From NCBI RefSeq assembly GCF_024300825.1, contig NZ_CP101323.1, positions 1,674,001-1,738,000 of the forward strand: DNA of 64,000 nt, given 5' to 3'. Each line of letters begins with the position of its first letter. The stretch's first letter is position 1. The notes under the pieces are model-generated. The model had not been told where the DNA came from and ran no database searches. It was given only the letters and a program-made list of their open reading frames with translations. Origin of the DNA: Natronomonas gomsonensis. GTDB lineage: Archaea; Halobacteriota; Halobacteria; Halobacteriales; Haloarculaceae. This document shows positions 34,401-44,010 of this stretch, one piece after another. The translations under genes were made by a program, and so were the position numbers.

Positions 34401-35525
34401 TTATCGCCACCCGAACAGGGAGGATTCATTCTCCTCTTGCAGACTCTCTAGTTCCTCCTCCAAGGCTTGTCGTCGCTCGCGTTCTGCCTCCAGTTCTGCT
34501 TTGAGCTCCTCGTTGGTTTCCATTAACTCGGTTAATCGAGCTTCGAGTGCTTCGATTCGCTCCAATCGTTTCGTTTCTCGCTCACGGAGTTCCGTAGTGG
34601 TAACTCCTGTCTCAACTTCCGGTGGCTCATCTGCTGTTCCAGCGGGGTCATAGAACTCACTTGTCCCCTCAATCGCCCGCTCGATGGTCTTTTCACCGTA
34701 CGTACTCCCATCAGCGAAATGCTGTTCGTCCCACTTCTCACGCATCAGCCCCGAATCACGGAACAACTGATCCATCTGTCGGGAATCACCACCGGTCCAG
34801 AAGGCGAGTAGTGAACACAGCGCCATGTCAGCCTCCGACTGGCTTTCGTAGCCGCTCGTCGATCCTTTCCACAGCGACTGGAATTTTTCGCCGTTGGCTG
34901 CATTCTTCGCTTTCTGAAGGAGTTCGTCGTCTTCGAGACTGCGAGTTGGCGTTGACTTTGGGGTGTCGTTGGTTGAGTCATCCTCCCGCTTCGGCTCGAC
35001 GTACTCTTCGTACACCGACCGAAGCGCCTGTGTACGCGGCTGAATCGTAGTTGGCGTCTCCGCAACGTGGTCGGCTGTGACGGTAAAAAAGCGGGCCGTC
35101 TCGTACAGCTCGAGGTCGTCTTTGCGGTTCCGACCGTCTGGAAGGTCGCCTTCGACGAGCACGTGGAACCCAGTTCCGGACGGGCTGATTTCGGTGAAGG
35201 AATCGAGCGTCTCGATGACGTCGTCGGCCCACTCCTGCGTCGTTTCAGTTTCGGGCACGCGGCAGTCGTCGAGGTCGACACCGACGAAGGGGTCGTCGTC
35301 GGTGAACACGAAGCCGAGCCCGTCTTCGAATGTGGCTCGCTCGCGAGCCGTTTCGAACCCTGCCCAGGTTTCAGGATCCGTCGTCGAGGCGAACTCACCA
35401 GTGCTGGGATTGATCGGAATTTTCGTCGATTTCCCGTCTCGATTTTCCTCTCGCCAACAGAGCCACTGCTCGTGGTCCAACAGGGAGGGTGGGATCTCCT
35501 CACGCGCCGGGAGTGCTTCGGGCAC
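34401..35525 (-). CDS. PrimPol-type primase/polymerase, NrS-1-like
   Basis: The 374-residue protein shows the PrimPol core: an early WLCWREENRDGKSTKIPINP block, the metal site DDPFVGVDLDDC, and the later SPSGTGFHVLVEG His motif. A helical domain (LLQKAKNAANGEKFQSLWKG) resembling phage NrS-1 polymerase helix-bundle follows. The last 80 residues are a strong coiled coil (LEALEARLTELMETNEEL). It would prime replication of the element. It lies next to the TGTAC-rich region, the likely origin. Confidence 0.85.
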   Translation of the reverse strand: MPEALPAREEIPPSLLDHEQWLCWREENRDGKSTKIPINPSTGEFASTTDPETWAGFETARERATFEDGLGFVFTDDDPFVGVDLDDCRVPETETTQEWADDVIETLDSFTEISPSGTGFHVLVEGDLPDGRNRKDDLELYETARFFTVTADHVAETPTTIQPRTQALRSVYEEYVEPKREDDSTNDTPKSTPTRSLEDDELLQKAKNAANGEKFQSLWKGSTSGYESQSEADMALCSLLAFWTGGDSRQMDQLFRDSGLMREKWDEQHFADGSTYGEKTIERAIEGTSEFYDPAGTADEPPEVETGVTTTELRERETKRLERIEALEARLTELMETNEELKAELEAERERRQALEEELESLQEENESSLFGWR

Positions 35526-36372
35526 GGTTATTTGATTTCACGTCGTCTATCTATGACTAAATGATTCCGTTTCGAGCAGTTTGTGGCGATTATAGCAGGA
35601 CTGTCTGCTCTGTACGTACACCCTTTTGAAACGGTGTACGGTCGTGTATGCTTAGTGTACGGGCTGATTTCGGCGGTGTACATTCATTTGAATCCCCGCA
35701 ATGTGGGATACGGGGGAATGCTGTACGCGGTCTGTTGTTAGCGAGTCGGCTTTGATTTGCTTGGATAGCATGCTGGTTGGTTTCTGTTACCCCGCTGTTT
35801 CATGTCGAACGAGGCGTCAACGGCCATCGTTCGCTGGATACTCCAACACCGTGTAGGTGGGGTGTACACCCACTGTACGCAGACTGATGCATCGGTTTAC
35901 GAGTCTCTGAAACCCGCGTACACCCCCCGAAGTATGGGGGTGTATCCGCTGATTTCCAAATCTGAGATACGTCTGGATGGGGTTGTTCTGATTGCTCTTG
36001 GTTTTCTATCTCCTCGGTTGAGGCGCTCTATCCGCTTGTTGGCTGGCTTCAGCTTATTTGGCTTCTATTCGAATCGTTTCTCTCGGGGTTGCCACTACCG
36101 CAGGTTCTCACCGTACTCACACTGCGGATGTCCGAATGAGTGTACACTCCTGTACAATTGGCGTAGAATCCCTGTATCAACTGATTCTTGGTTAGCAAGA
36201 CTGTACAACAGCCACGCTATTGAGCCGTATGACCGTCCTGTGAGCGATTCTGAAGCGACTCTCACCACATAGGTTGAGCGACCCGTTTGGGCGATTCAAC
36301 ATTTTTTCACCGATTACGAAGCGAGTCACCCTCGGCTTCCACCCGTTGGTCACCTCCGAGCCCCCGTCTCGT
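35526..36372. repeat. TGTAC-rich, origin-like region beside the PrimPol gene
   Basis: About 850 bases without a credible gene. GTAC occurs at least 12 times between 35613 and 36206, often within TGTACA or GTGTACG. The phrase GCTGATTTC recurs near 35665 and 35948. The ORF at 35802-36272 is not acidic and is rejected. Iteron-like clusters beside replication genes are typical of origins, which is the inference here. Confidence 0.5.
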
Positions 36373-36873
36373 TCACAATCCGTCCAATTGCCAGATTCCT
36401 TCGTGAGCCAGCTCAAAGGTCTCCAAAGCGATGCCAGATTCACCAGCGACAAGTGTCGGACCAACCCAGCGTACTGGCTTGGCGCCTCGACACTCCCAGC
36501 CGCGGGCCTCTATTCCATGTTCGTCAAGCAGTATTAAGCGGATGTTCCGCTTCTCACCTGAGCCATTGAGCCACTCTTCGTACCACGTCCACAGCGCCTT
36601 CTCTTCGGTCAGCCCGCGGCGCAGTTCAAGTGTCGGTGAGGTCGTCGCGAACTGGCGATCATCATTACTCTTTTTCGTGGAATCAAGCTCACCACTTCGG
36701 CCCAGTCCGAACAGTCGCTGCCAGAAGGAACGGTCGTCGGCATCATCCTCCTTGCGCTCGGCGATGGACATCGACAGACCGCGAACTTCACTAAACCCTC
36801 CAACGACCATCGTATCTATCTCGACTCGAAAGCGGAACTTCGGGAGCGGATCGTCACGCTCGATTCCCGACAT
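36373..36873 (-). CDS. Phage-tail-tube-like protein (T4 gp19/eCIS tube family)
   Basis: The 166-residue protein begins FRFRVEIDTMVVGGFSEVRG then LSMSI, and ends GPTLVAGESGIALETFELAH EG. This is the tail-tube fold signature (F-V-I-D-G...GF-S-E-V-G-L and the terminal LVL..EG). The middle contains a Lys/Asp-rich insertion. It is the second of two tube-like genes in tandem. Confidence 0.78.
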   Translation of the reverse strand: MSGIERDDPLPKFRFRVEIDTMVVGGFSEVRGLSMSIAERKEDDADDRSFWQRLFGLGRSGELDSTKKSNDDRQFATTSPTLELRRGLTEEKALWTWYEEWLNGSGEKRNIRLILLDEHGIEARGWECRGAKPVRWVGPTLVAGESGIALETFELAHEGIWQLDGL

Positions 36874-36915
36874 TAGCAGTCCCCCTCGAACAGATTGGTA
36901 GTACTCGCTGCCATC

Positions 36916-37596
36916 TCATCCAGAACGCTCTGTCTTCCCATCACCAGATCGATTTTCCTTGCGAGAAGTGTGCTCGGATTTTTTCTTTGGGTCCCCCTCA
37001 GTATCCTGTTGGTTTCGACGGGGTTTCTCCACCTCCTCAGCGGTTTCCGTCCGAGATTTTTCGACGGAATCAGCCCTCGTATCTGCCTCGAACACGGTCG
37101 CACTCTCGGGTTTAGTCTTCGTTGATTTCGTCTGTGTCGTTCCGCCGTCTTCTTTGGGGGAATCTCGTTGCATCCCTTCGTGAGCGATAACGAGTCGTTC
37201 GATAGCAACTGCGTCGCGGTTCGCGTCGAGTTGGGGACCATGGTAGCGAGCCGGCCAAGCTTGCTTGAACTCCCATCGAGGCCCCGGATTGCCCTCCTCA
37301 TCAAGGAGCACGATGGCGACATTGCCTCGGGCTTCGTCGACTTGACCCTGTTCAACCTTCTTACGCCACTCGTAGAGGACGACAGAGTCGTCGGTCACCC
37401 CGCTTTCCAGTACGAGTGGCCCGTACTCGTTTAATCCCCACAGCTTTCGGCGGGTGGGCGGGTCGTTACCTTCCCGGTATTTGACAACGTTCGTTCGATT
37501 CTCGGGGATGTGACAGCGGCTAAAGCCCGCTTTCACGATGCCGTCGAGTTCAAGGATGAACCGCATTTGCCGGTAGGGGCCGTGTCTATCGGGCAT
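36916..37596 (-). CDS. Phage-tail-tube-like protein with charged disordered tail
   Basis: The 226-residue protein has a tube-fold start (MRFILELDGIVKAGFSRCHI) and RLVIAHEGMQRD end of the folded part (about residue 140). The last 85 residues are a Lys/Glu/Thr/Arg-rich disordered tail (KKKSEHTSRKENRSGDGKTE). The second tube gene follows about 40 bases later. ATG at 37596 is used. The GTG at 37602 is also possible. Confidence 0.78.
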   Translation of the reverse strand: MPDRHGPYRQMRFILELDGIVKAGFSRCHIPENRTNVVKYREGNDPPTRRKLWGLNEYGPLVLESGVTDDSVVLYEWRKKVEQGQVDEARGNVAIVLLDEEGNPGPRWEFKQAWPARYHGPQLDANRDAVAIERLVIAHEGMQRDSPKEDGGTTQTKSTKTKPESATVFEADTRADSVEKSRTETAEEVEKPRRNQQDTEGDPKKKSEHTSRKENRSGDGKTERSG

Positions 37597-37922
37597 CGTC
37601 ACACTACCTGCATGCGAACCTTCATTGCTCGCGTAGTATTCTCTAGCATGGTTCGTCTACAATATGACCGTTAGTGATAAGAACCCATGTATTTGACACC
37701 TGTGCTGAGTCGATTCACCAGCCACATTGAATCTGCCCGTTGTAGGTTGGAACACCACACACTAGTGAGTGTTGAGCCGTCGCCGCACAACACCTAGTTA
37801 GTGACAATTCCATCTCCATCGAATTCGAGTCGGTCAACGCTCCAAAGGAAGCAGCGGCCCGGAATCTATATGTTCACGAATTGATACACCGTTCCTGACT
37901 CGGTGATGATTTCATTCCTCTC
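37597..37922. other. Gene-free stretch upstream of the tube gene
   Basis: About 325 bases between two minus-strand genes. No ORF, RNA or strong repeat seen. It should hold the promoter of the tube genes. Confidence 0.3.
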
Positions 37923-38399
37923 TCACGCCGCCGTACACTCGTTTTCGAGATGCGTCGGTAGTTGGCCCTCAATTACTTCGCCACACATTGGACACGTCTG
38001 TTCGCCCTGCTCAACCCATCCGCCTTGTTGAAGTCGTTCCGGTCGGTCGAAGTAGTCGTCACTCACAGCTCTGGCGGCTTCCAGCCATGAGGTTCCGTGG
38101 GACCGAACTGACCTGTGGAAACCTGCTTTGTCTTTGGCCTCGACGAGTTGTGGGTTCAACTCCAGAAATCGCCTGATGATCACTCGCTTGTCGTGTTCAT
38201 CGAGATGATAGACCATGGTGGGGGAACCGCCCATCGCCGTCTGAGCGTTCGATCCACGAAGTGTCCACCGACAGACGCCTGCCTTACGATCGTCGATCGT
38301 AACTTCACTTGGTAGTTCCGTGGCAGGCTGTGGACCGTGCTTGCGAAGGTACTGTGCGTTGAGCGTCACGGGTTCGTACCACTTCGTGTGCCTCCTCAA
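37923..38399 (-). CDS. Uncharacterised protein with C-terminal zinc finger
   Basis: The 158-residue protein has an N-terminal TKWYEPVTLNAQYLRKHG block and a C-terminal CxxC...H..C finger (CPMCGEVIEGQLPTHLENEC). The middle holds a charged helical region with HDKRVIIRRFLELNPQ. No family is recognised. It is upstream of and co-directional with the tube genes. Confidence 0.6.
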   Translation of the reverse strand: MRRHTKWYEPVTLNAQYLRKHGPQPATELPSEVTIDDRKAGVCRWTLRGSNAQTAMGGSPTMVYHLDEHDKRVIIRRFLELNPQLVEAKDKAGFHRSVRSHGTSWLEAARAVSDDYFDRPERLQQGGWVEQGEQTCPMCGEVIEGQLPTHLENECTAA

Positions 38400-38429
38400 A
38401 GTCAGTATCGCCGACCAATCAAGATGGGT

Positions 38430-38580
38430 TTAGCCTAACTGGGTTCTTCTCCAGAACTCGTGTGAGAACAACGCATCGCAGGCTGCTGGGATCTCCGGGT
38501 CAAGTGTATCTTTACTGACGAACTCAATAGGGTAGTAAATTAACTCCCTGAGTGTTCGGCCAATTCTCGCCTCTTTTGTT
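38430..38580 (-). pseudogene. C-terminal gene fragment without start
   Basis: The minus frame reads SETKEARIGRTLRELIYYPI then EFVSKDTLDPEIPAACDALF and SHEFWRRTQLG-stop. It is gene-like, but upstream it runs into the CocE-like gene's stop area with no ATG. It may be a relic at the edge of the mobile element. Confidence 0.3.
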
Positions 38581-40203
38581 TCAGACAACCGACCCGTCCA
38601 GAACTGTCACGCCGGGAATCCGGAGCGTCGAGTCGTGTTCGACGATGGCGCCGGCGGATTCGCGGGCGCTGTTGAAGCCGGAGTCAGTCGAGTCGATAAC
38701 GAGTCGGAGCGTATCCCCAGACGAGACGTACCGCTGGAAGGCAATCAACTCCAGCGTCTCGGTGTGGACCGCCTCTGGAGTGTCCTCGATTCGGAGTGGG
38801 GTCACGTTGTCGTTGATGTGAGTCTCCTCGCCGTCTTCGGAGACGTGGGTGACACGGAAGAACAGCGTCGCTTCGGTACCGAGCGTTCGAACCTGGAGGT
38901 CGATTTCGGGCACCGTAAGCAGGTCGGCCTGCTGGCCGTCGTCGAGTCCGAACGCGTCGCTGGCGTCGAACTCGAAGGCGACGCTGGTTGCGCCGTCGAA
39001 CGATTCGGAGACGACGTAACTGTTGGCGGTCGGTGCGACGGTGTTGCCGACCAACGAGGCGCCGACGGCGTCCTCGGGGATTGACGCACCCTCGGAGAGG
39101 TCGAGTTCGACGGTCTCGGCGTTTCGCTGGGGAATCGCGTTCGCGCCGCGCATGCGCTCGGTCTGGGATTCGTAGACGAGGACATCGTGGTCGTCGAAGA
39201 CAGCGTCGACGCTGGCGTCGTCGCGACTGTCGAGGTGTTCGGCGAGCCATGCACGTGTCGCTTCGTCACGGGCGGATTCGGCCTGCTGTGGGTCGGAATC
39301 GACCGGTATCTGGGCGTGGCCGCCGTTGTACATGATGAGTTTCGCATCCCGCCCGCGGTTGCGGAATGCCTCGAAGTTCCAAATCGCCTCGTTGGGGACG
39401 AAGAGGTGGTCGGTCCACCCTTGGACGAACAGCGCTGGCACGTCGAGTTCGTCCATCTTGTGATACGGCGAGCGTGCAGCGAAGAATGCCTGTGAGGGCT
39501 GAGAGTACCCATTGAGAGCGATGCCTTCTGCGTAGGAGCGATGCACTGCCGGATCGATGCCGCGCGAAGCGTCGTTGACTCGTGTTTCCGTCGAACTATC
39601 CTCGGCCACGACGCGGGTTCGCGAGCCAGCGATTCCGACTCCGTAGAGGCCGGTCCCCCAGACAGTTTTGACGACGCCGTTCGGTTGCAGCGAGTAGTTG
39701 AGGTCGTGCCACGCGATGCGGGGGACGATGGCCTCAATGCGGTCGTCGACCGCCGCGGCGTTCAACTGGATGCCGCCGGCGTAGGAACCGCCAATCATAC
39801 CGACTGAGGCGCCGTTTTCCCCCTCGACGCGTACCTTCTCGCGGCCTTCGAGCCAGTCGATGAGTGCCGACACGTCGGCAACCTCTTTCGGACCGTCAAC
39901 GCCGACTTCGCCTTCGGATTCGCCGAACCCGCGGGAATCGTACGAGAGGACGACATAGCCGCGCGGGGCGTAGTTCCGTCCGATGCTGGCGCTGCGTGAG
40001 CCACCCCAGCCGTGGGTTCCCAACACAACAGGGTAGCGCCCCGGCTTGGCTGGTTCGAACAGCGTCGCCGCGATTTCCGTCCCGTCGAAGGACTCGATTC
40101 GGACGTCCGTTTCCGTGTATTCCAGTTCCGCCGTCGCTGGTGTGGCGGCAGCCAGTCCTAGTGTGCCGGCTCCGAGCACGCCCAGAAATCGGCGTCGTTG
40201 CAT
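38581..40203 (-). CDS. Tat-exported CocE/X-Pro dipeptidyl-peptidase-like hydrolase
   Basis: The 540-residue protein starts MQRRRFLGVLGAGTLGLAAA, a Tat signal. An alpha/beta-hydrolase core follows, with the nucleophile motif MIGGSYAGGIQ, then VQGWTDHLF (acid region) and YNGGHAQIP (His). The C-terminal 180 residues form a jelly-roll-like beta domain (VVSESFDGATSVAFEFD), as in CocE/XPDP enzymes. Expected substrates are esters or Xaa-Pro peptides; the actual one is unknown. Confidence 0.85.
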   Translation of the reverse strand: MQRRRFLGVLGAGTLGLAAATPATAELEYTETDVRIESFDGTEIAATLFEPAKPGRYPVVLGTHGWGGSRSASIGRNYAPRGYVVLSYDSRGFGESEGEVGVDGPKEVADVSALIDWLEGREKVRVEGENGASVGMIGGSYAGGIQLNAAAVDDRIEAIVPRIAWHDLNYSLQPNGVVKTVWGTGLYGVGIAGSRTRVVAEDSSTETRVNDASRGIDPAVHRSYAEGIALNGYSQPSQAFFAARSPYHKMDELDVPALFVQGWTDHLFVPNEAIWNFEAFRNRGRDAKLIMYNGGHAQIPVDSDPQQAESARDEATRAWLAEHLDSRDDASVDAVFDDHDVLVYESQTERMRGANAIPQRNAETVELDLSEGASIPEDAVGASLVGNTVAPTANSYVVSESFDGATSVAFEFDASDAFGLDDGQQADLLTVPEIDLQVRTLGTEATLFFRVTHVSEDGEETHINDNVTPLRIEDTPEAVHTETLELIAFQRYVSSGDTLRLVIDSTDSGFNSARESAGAIVEHDSTLRIPGVTVLDGSVV

Positions 40204-40367
40204 ACGCCTTCCTACCGATTGGGACGGTTAGGGCTATCTCCGTCAATACGGGGCAGTTTTTGTCCGCCAGCCTATCTCTTCAGGACCGCTTCGATACTCT
40301 TACTGATTGACCACCATCGCACAGCAGTGGTCTCTGCTATGCTGACAATACTTACTGAAGCAAGAAC

Positions 40368-41828
40368 TCACAATCTTTCTTTGACGTGTTGCAGACCGAG
40401 CCGGGCCACGAGATGTGCTGGTCCCCGTTTCGGGAGGTCACGGGCAGTCTGGAGATGGCTCGGTGGCTTACTCCCTCCGACATCCATCTCCCAGCCCAGT
40501 TCGTCGCCGAACCGTTCGACAGCGGCTTCTACACGCTCACACACTGCATCGGCGTTCATCGACCGGACTTCGTTGTCGTGCATGAGTAGTTCTCCATCGA
40601 CGATTGTCGATTCGACATCTCCAGTCGTCGCAGTGTTGGCGACTAAGGCAGGGATGTTCGTCTTCGGTGCGAACTTGGGGTCCGACAAATCCAGCATGAT
40701 GAGGTCGGCCCGTTTACCGGGTTCGATACTACCGAGTTCGTCGCCGACGCCGAGCGCCCTTGCGCCCTCGATGGTGAGCATTCGGACCAGTTCCATCGAG
40801 TGAAACTGATTCGTCCCAAAGGAGAGGTTGGCTGCCAGTCGGGCCTGTCTGGCCTCTCCCAACAGGTCGCTGGAGTCGTGCCAGTAGTGGTCATCGAGAC
40901 CGAGTCCAACTGTTGTGCCTGCCTCTCGTAGCGTCGGTACTGGTGTCCATTCGGTCTCCCCGTCTGGCTCCCAGTAGCAGAAGATAGATGGACAGTGGGC
41001 GACGGACGCGTCGTTTGCTGCCATCCGTTCGATGTCGTCTTCGTCGGTGACGCGAAAGTGTGCGGCCACGAGGCGGTCATCGAGAAGGCCGACCTCGTCT
41101 AGAAGCGCAAGCGAGTCATCGGCGTCGTTCGCTCGGGCCATCGTGTTGCTTGCGTCCAACTCGAGTAGGTGCGTGTGGACCGGTAGGTCGGGATAGTCGG
41201 CCGCAAGCTCGGCTGTGCGCTCCCAGACGTCCCGAGAGCACGACCAGTCGTCGTGGGGACAAACGGTCGCCTGAATTCGTCCGTCGTAGGTGTCGTGATA
41301 ATCCTCGATAAACGAACGGGCGCGCTCAAACTGTTCGTCTTCGGGAATATCCCAAAACAGATCACTAATCCAGGGGCCGAAAAAGCCTCTCAACCCTGCC
41401 TCGCCGAATGCATCGGCGCCTCGACTTGGGAGTGCCTCCATCGCGTTGGTCGTCGTGATACCCCCTCGGATGAAATTCAATGCGGCGAGGTCACAGCCTG
41501 CCTCGACGAGATACTCGTATTTGCCACGTCCAAGTTGCTCACAGAAGGCAGTCATTTCGACGAACAATTCGCCAACGCTCAGCTCGCTGAACGCGCCCGT
41601 GAGCGCTGTCAGTTCGAGGTGGGCGTGGGCGTTGACCAACCCTGGCATGACGAGCCGACCGCTTCCGTCGATGACGGTTTCGGCGACTGCATCGGCGTCG
41701 TCCGGTTCCGAGCGCCGAACCGCCTGAATTCTCCCGTCGTCGACGACGACTGTCCCGTTTCGATACAGGTGATTGTTCTCGTCGACAGTCAACACCGTCG
41801 CGTCGTGAATCAGGATATCTGGCGACAT
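40368..41828 (-). CDS. Amidohydrolase (TRZ/ATZ, adenosine-deaminase-like group)
   Basis: The 486-residue protein has the metal site LVMPGLVNAHAHLE, then PVHTHLLELD, VAAHFRVTDE and GLGLDDHYWHD, matching TRZ/ATZ-type aminohydrolases (including S-adenosylhomocysteine and adenosine-type deaminases). The end IEPGKRADLIMLDLS is the family's second beta-domain. The substrate is not determined. The C-terminal 50 residues are extra. Confidence 0.88.
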   Translation of the reverse strand: MSPDILIHDATVLTVDENNHLYRNGTVVVDDGRIQAVRRSEPDDADAVAETVIDGSGRLVMPGLVNAHAHLELTALTGAFSELSVGELFVEMTAFCEQLGRGKYEYLVEAGCDLAALNFIRGGITTTNAMEALPSRGADAFGEAGLRGFFGPWISDLFWDIPEDEQFERARSFIEDYHDTYDGRIQATVCPHDDWSCSRDVWERTAELAADYPDLPVHTHLLELDASNTMARANDADDSLALLDEVGLLDDRLVAAHFRVTDEDDIERMAANDASVAHCPSIFCYWEPDGETEWTPVPTLREAGTTVGLGLDDHYWHDSSDLLGEARQARLAANLSFGTNQFHSMELVRMLTIEGARALGVGDELGSIEPGKRADLIMLDLSDPKFAPKTNIPALVANTATTGDVESTIVDGELLMHDNEVRSMNADAVCERVEAAVERFGDELGWEMDVGGSKPPSHLQTARDLPKRGPAHLVARLGLQHVKERL

Positions 41829-42082
41829 GGGTGGGGGGCTGAGCTATCCGCAGCGTTCGATTTTGCTCGACTCGCCGGGTTTGAGGTTCGTGCTGGCAAT
41901 CAAACCTGGGGTCCGGTCGGGCGTGCGTTGACCCGATATGACGAGGGTCCCCCCGAACGGGACGGAGGCGTACTCTAGGGGTCGTCGTCGGCAAACCGCA
42001 GGCGGTGGACCGTTTCCGCGTCGCTCCCCCACGCAGGGTCACGATGGAGGGTCCTCTGGGATAACACCGTACGGACTCGGGG
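41829..42082. other. Intergenic stretch
   Basis: About 250 bases between two minus-strand genes; no convincing ORF or structure seen. Confidence 0.3.
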
Positions 42083-42889
42083 TTAGATACCGTGCTCCGC
42101 GACTGGCGTTTCCTTCTCGTCGATGAAATCACGGACCGTCGCCGTGATGCGGTCCGGTGCTTCTGTTGGACCGCCGTGGCCGACGCCCTCGAACTCGACG
42201 AGTTGGCTGTCCGAGAGGGCCGCATCCACCGCACGGATACCGTCTCGGAGGTGGGGTGGTCCCTCGGTGCCAGTCAGCAAAAGCACGGGCGCGTCGATGT
42301 CGAGTGAGTCCGGGAGCTGGTACTGTTCGATAGCACGGTTGATTCGTGCGATGTTCTCGGTTAGCGCGACGATATCCGGCCACGGCGGCCACTCGGCGAG
42401 CCAGCCATCCAAATCGTCGATTTGGCCACCGTGCATCACCTCGCTGATGTAGAACTTCATCGCCTCGCGTCGGTCGCCCTCATCGATTCGTTCTTGCATC
42501 TGTGCGGCGAGGTCGGCCTGCTCTCGATATTCGCCGATGAGGACTGCAGGCTCGTATGCGATGACCTTCGTTACTGACGCCGTTCGTGCAGTCTCGATTG
42601 CCAACAAACCGCCGAAGGAATGCCCGAACAGAACTGGCGTTCCCTCGACTGCGTCAATGACGGCACGAACGTCCTCGACGCCGCGGCCGAGGTGATACTC
42701 CTCGGAGTCGCCGCTTTCTCCAACCCCACGTCGATGCGGAATCGTGACCGTGTAGTCTTCGGCGAAGTGAGGAACTAACGGCTTCCAATACTGAGGAGAT
42801 GACCCTCCGTGAAGGAGAACGAGCGGTGGTCCCTCTCCGTGTTGTTCGAATGCGATACTGGTTCCATCTGCTGAAGTCACTGCCTGCAT
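42083..42889 (-). CDS. Alpha/beta hydrolase
   Basis: The 268-residue protein has LVLLHGGSSPQYW (oxyanion site), the nucleophile VLFGHSFGGLLAIE, and a C-terminal GVGHGGPTEAPDR containing the catalytic His. It is clearly paralogous to the plus-strand hydrolase at 46052 (shared IDDLDxWLAxWPxWPD and RYQLPE/QYQLPD stretches). No signal peptide. Confidence 0.88.
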   Translation of the reverse strand: MQAVTSADGTSIAFEQHGEGPPLVLLHGGSSPQYWKPLVPHFAEDYTVTIPHRRGVGESGDSEEYHLGRGVEDVRAVIDAVEGTPVLFGHSFGGLLAIETARTASVTKVIAYEPAVLIGEYREQADLAAQMQERIDEGDRREAMKFYISEVMHGGQIDDLDGWLAEWPPWPDIVALTENIARINRAIEQYQLPDSLDIDAPVLLLTGTEGPPHLRDGIRAVDAALSDSQLVEFEGVGHGGPTEAPDRITATVRDFIDEKETPVAEHGI

Positions 42890-43095
42890 GGGTACGTCTC
42901 GTCGTTATCGTGGGCGTGGAGAATGCCTGTCTCTCAGTCATTCGGCCGTTTAAGACTGGAGGGGTATACTGCGACACTCGATTTGAGGAGTCCTCGCGCA
43001 GTCTCACCGTTCGTCGATTAGTTCGGTCTACGCCGACGCAGTCTCCAAAACCACTGCAATTCGAGAGTGAACTGCCAAGAACGAGAGATGAGACG

Positions 43096-44010
43096 TTACT
43101 GAACGTCAGCCTTGGAGGCTCGTTTGAGCAGACCGACAGCAATGCCACCCAGGACGATGTTGAACGCCAGTAGAACGCCAATCGCGGGAATGACCGTGTT
43201 CCAGAATCCAGTGAACGAAGTTATCTCGAAGACCGACATCACGTTCTGTCCGAGCATGAGCGCTCGGATGCCGTCGACGCCGTAGGTGATGGGGTTGAGG
43301 ACTGCGACCGCTTGAATCCAGTCTGGGAGGACCTCGAGCGGCAGAAACGCACTGGAGATAAACAGTAGCGGGAACGTCAGCAGATTCGCAATCATCACCG
43401 TGGCTTCTCGGTCGCGGGTGACGAGCGCGACGATGTTCGAGTACGCCATGAACACGCCACCGAAGACGATTGCGACAACGAAGATACCCACGACGCCGAA
43501 CAGCCCTGTCTGGAGGTAGTGGTCGACGGACGCCCCAGACTTTACACTCAACAGCAGGTAGCCGAGCGCGAGGATGATGCCCGTCTGGACGGTAATCCGA
43601 ACCACCTCGGACAGCATTTTACCGACGAACATCGCGCTCCGATGCATCGGGGAGATGAGCGTCTTGTCGAACATCCCCGTCTCCATATCGTCGACCAAAC
43701 CGATACCGGAGACGGCAGCGGCGGCCAGTGCTGATTGAATGATAATCGCGGGGGTGAGATACGTCACGTAGGAAACGTCACTACTGACGGATTGGGAGAT
43801 GGCGCCTCCCGCGATGGCGCCGAGGACTTCGGCCATGAGGACGAAGAAGATAATCGGCTGGACTAGGGAGGTGAACGTCACGTAGGGGTTGCGCGAGGTC
43901 TTGACGAGCCATCGCTTGAAACTGATTCGTGCGTCCGTTAGGGAACTGTTCCCCGATGCTCGCGTTGCTGAATCGCTCTCGATACCCGACTCGTCGGTAG
44001 CGCCGCTCAT
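43096..44010 (-). CDS. ABC-2 type transporter permease
   Basis: The 304-residue protein has about six membrane helices (LVQPIIFFVLMAEVLGAIAG, ITVQTGIILALGYLLLSV, LLTFPLLFISSAFLPLEVLP and others). This is the layout of DrrB-like ABC-2 permeases, with the ...SSAFLPLE...P.W.. block. It overlaps the ATPase gene stop by 4 bases and is an exporter with it. Confidence 0.9.
   Translation of the reverse strand: MSGATDESGIESDSATRASGNSSLTDARISFKRWLVKTSRNPYVTFTSLVQPIIFFVLMAEVLGAIAGGAISQSVSSDVSYVTYLTPAIIIQSALAAAAVSGIGLVDDMETGMFDKTLISPMHRSAMFVGKMLSEVVRITVQTGIILALGYLLLSVKSGASVDHYLQTGLFGVVGIFVVAIVFGGVFMAYSNIVALVTRDREATVMIANLLTFPLLFISSAFLPLEVLPDWIQAVAVLNPITYGVDGIRALMLGQNVMSVFEITSFTGFWNTVIPAIGVLLAFNIVLGGIAVGLLKRASKADVQ

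Noticed and set aside
35802-36272. Plus-strand frame of 156 codons in the TGTAC region
   Set aside because: The composition is basic and Cys/Ser-rich with no domain or acidic bias, and the frame crosses the repeated TGTAC motifs.
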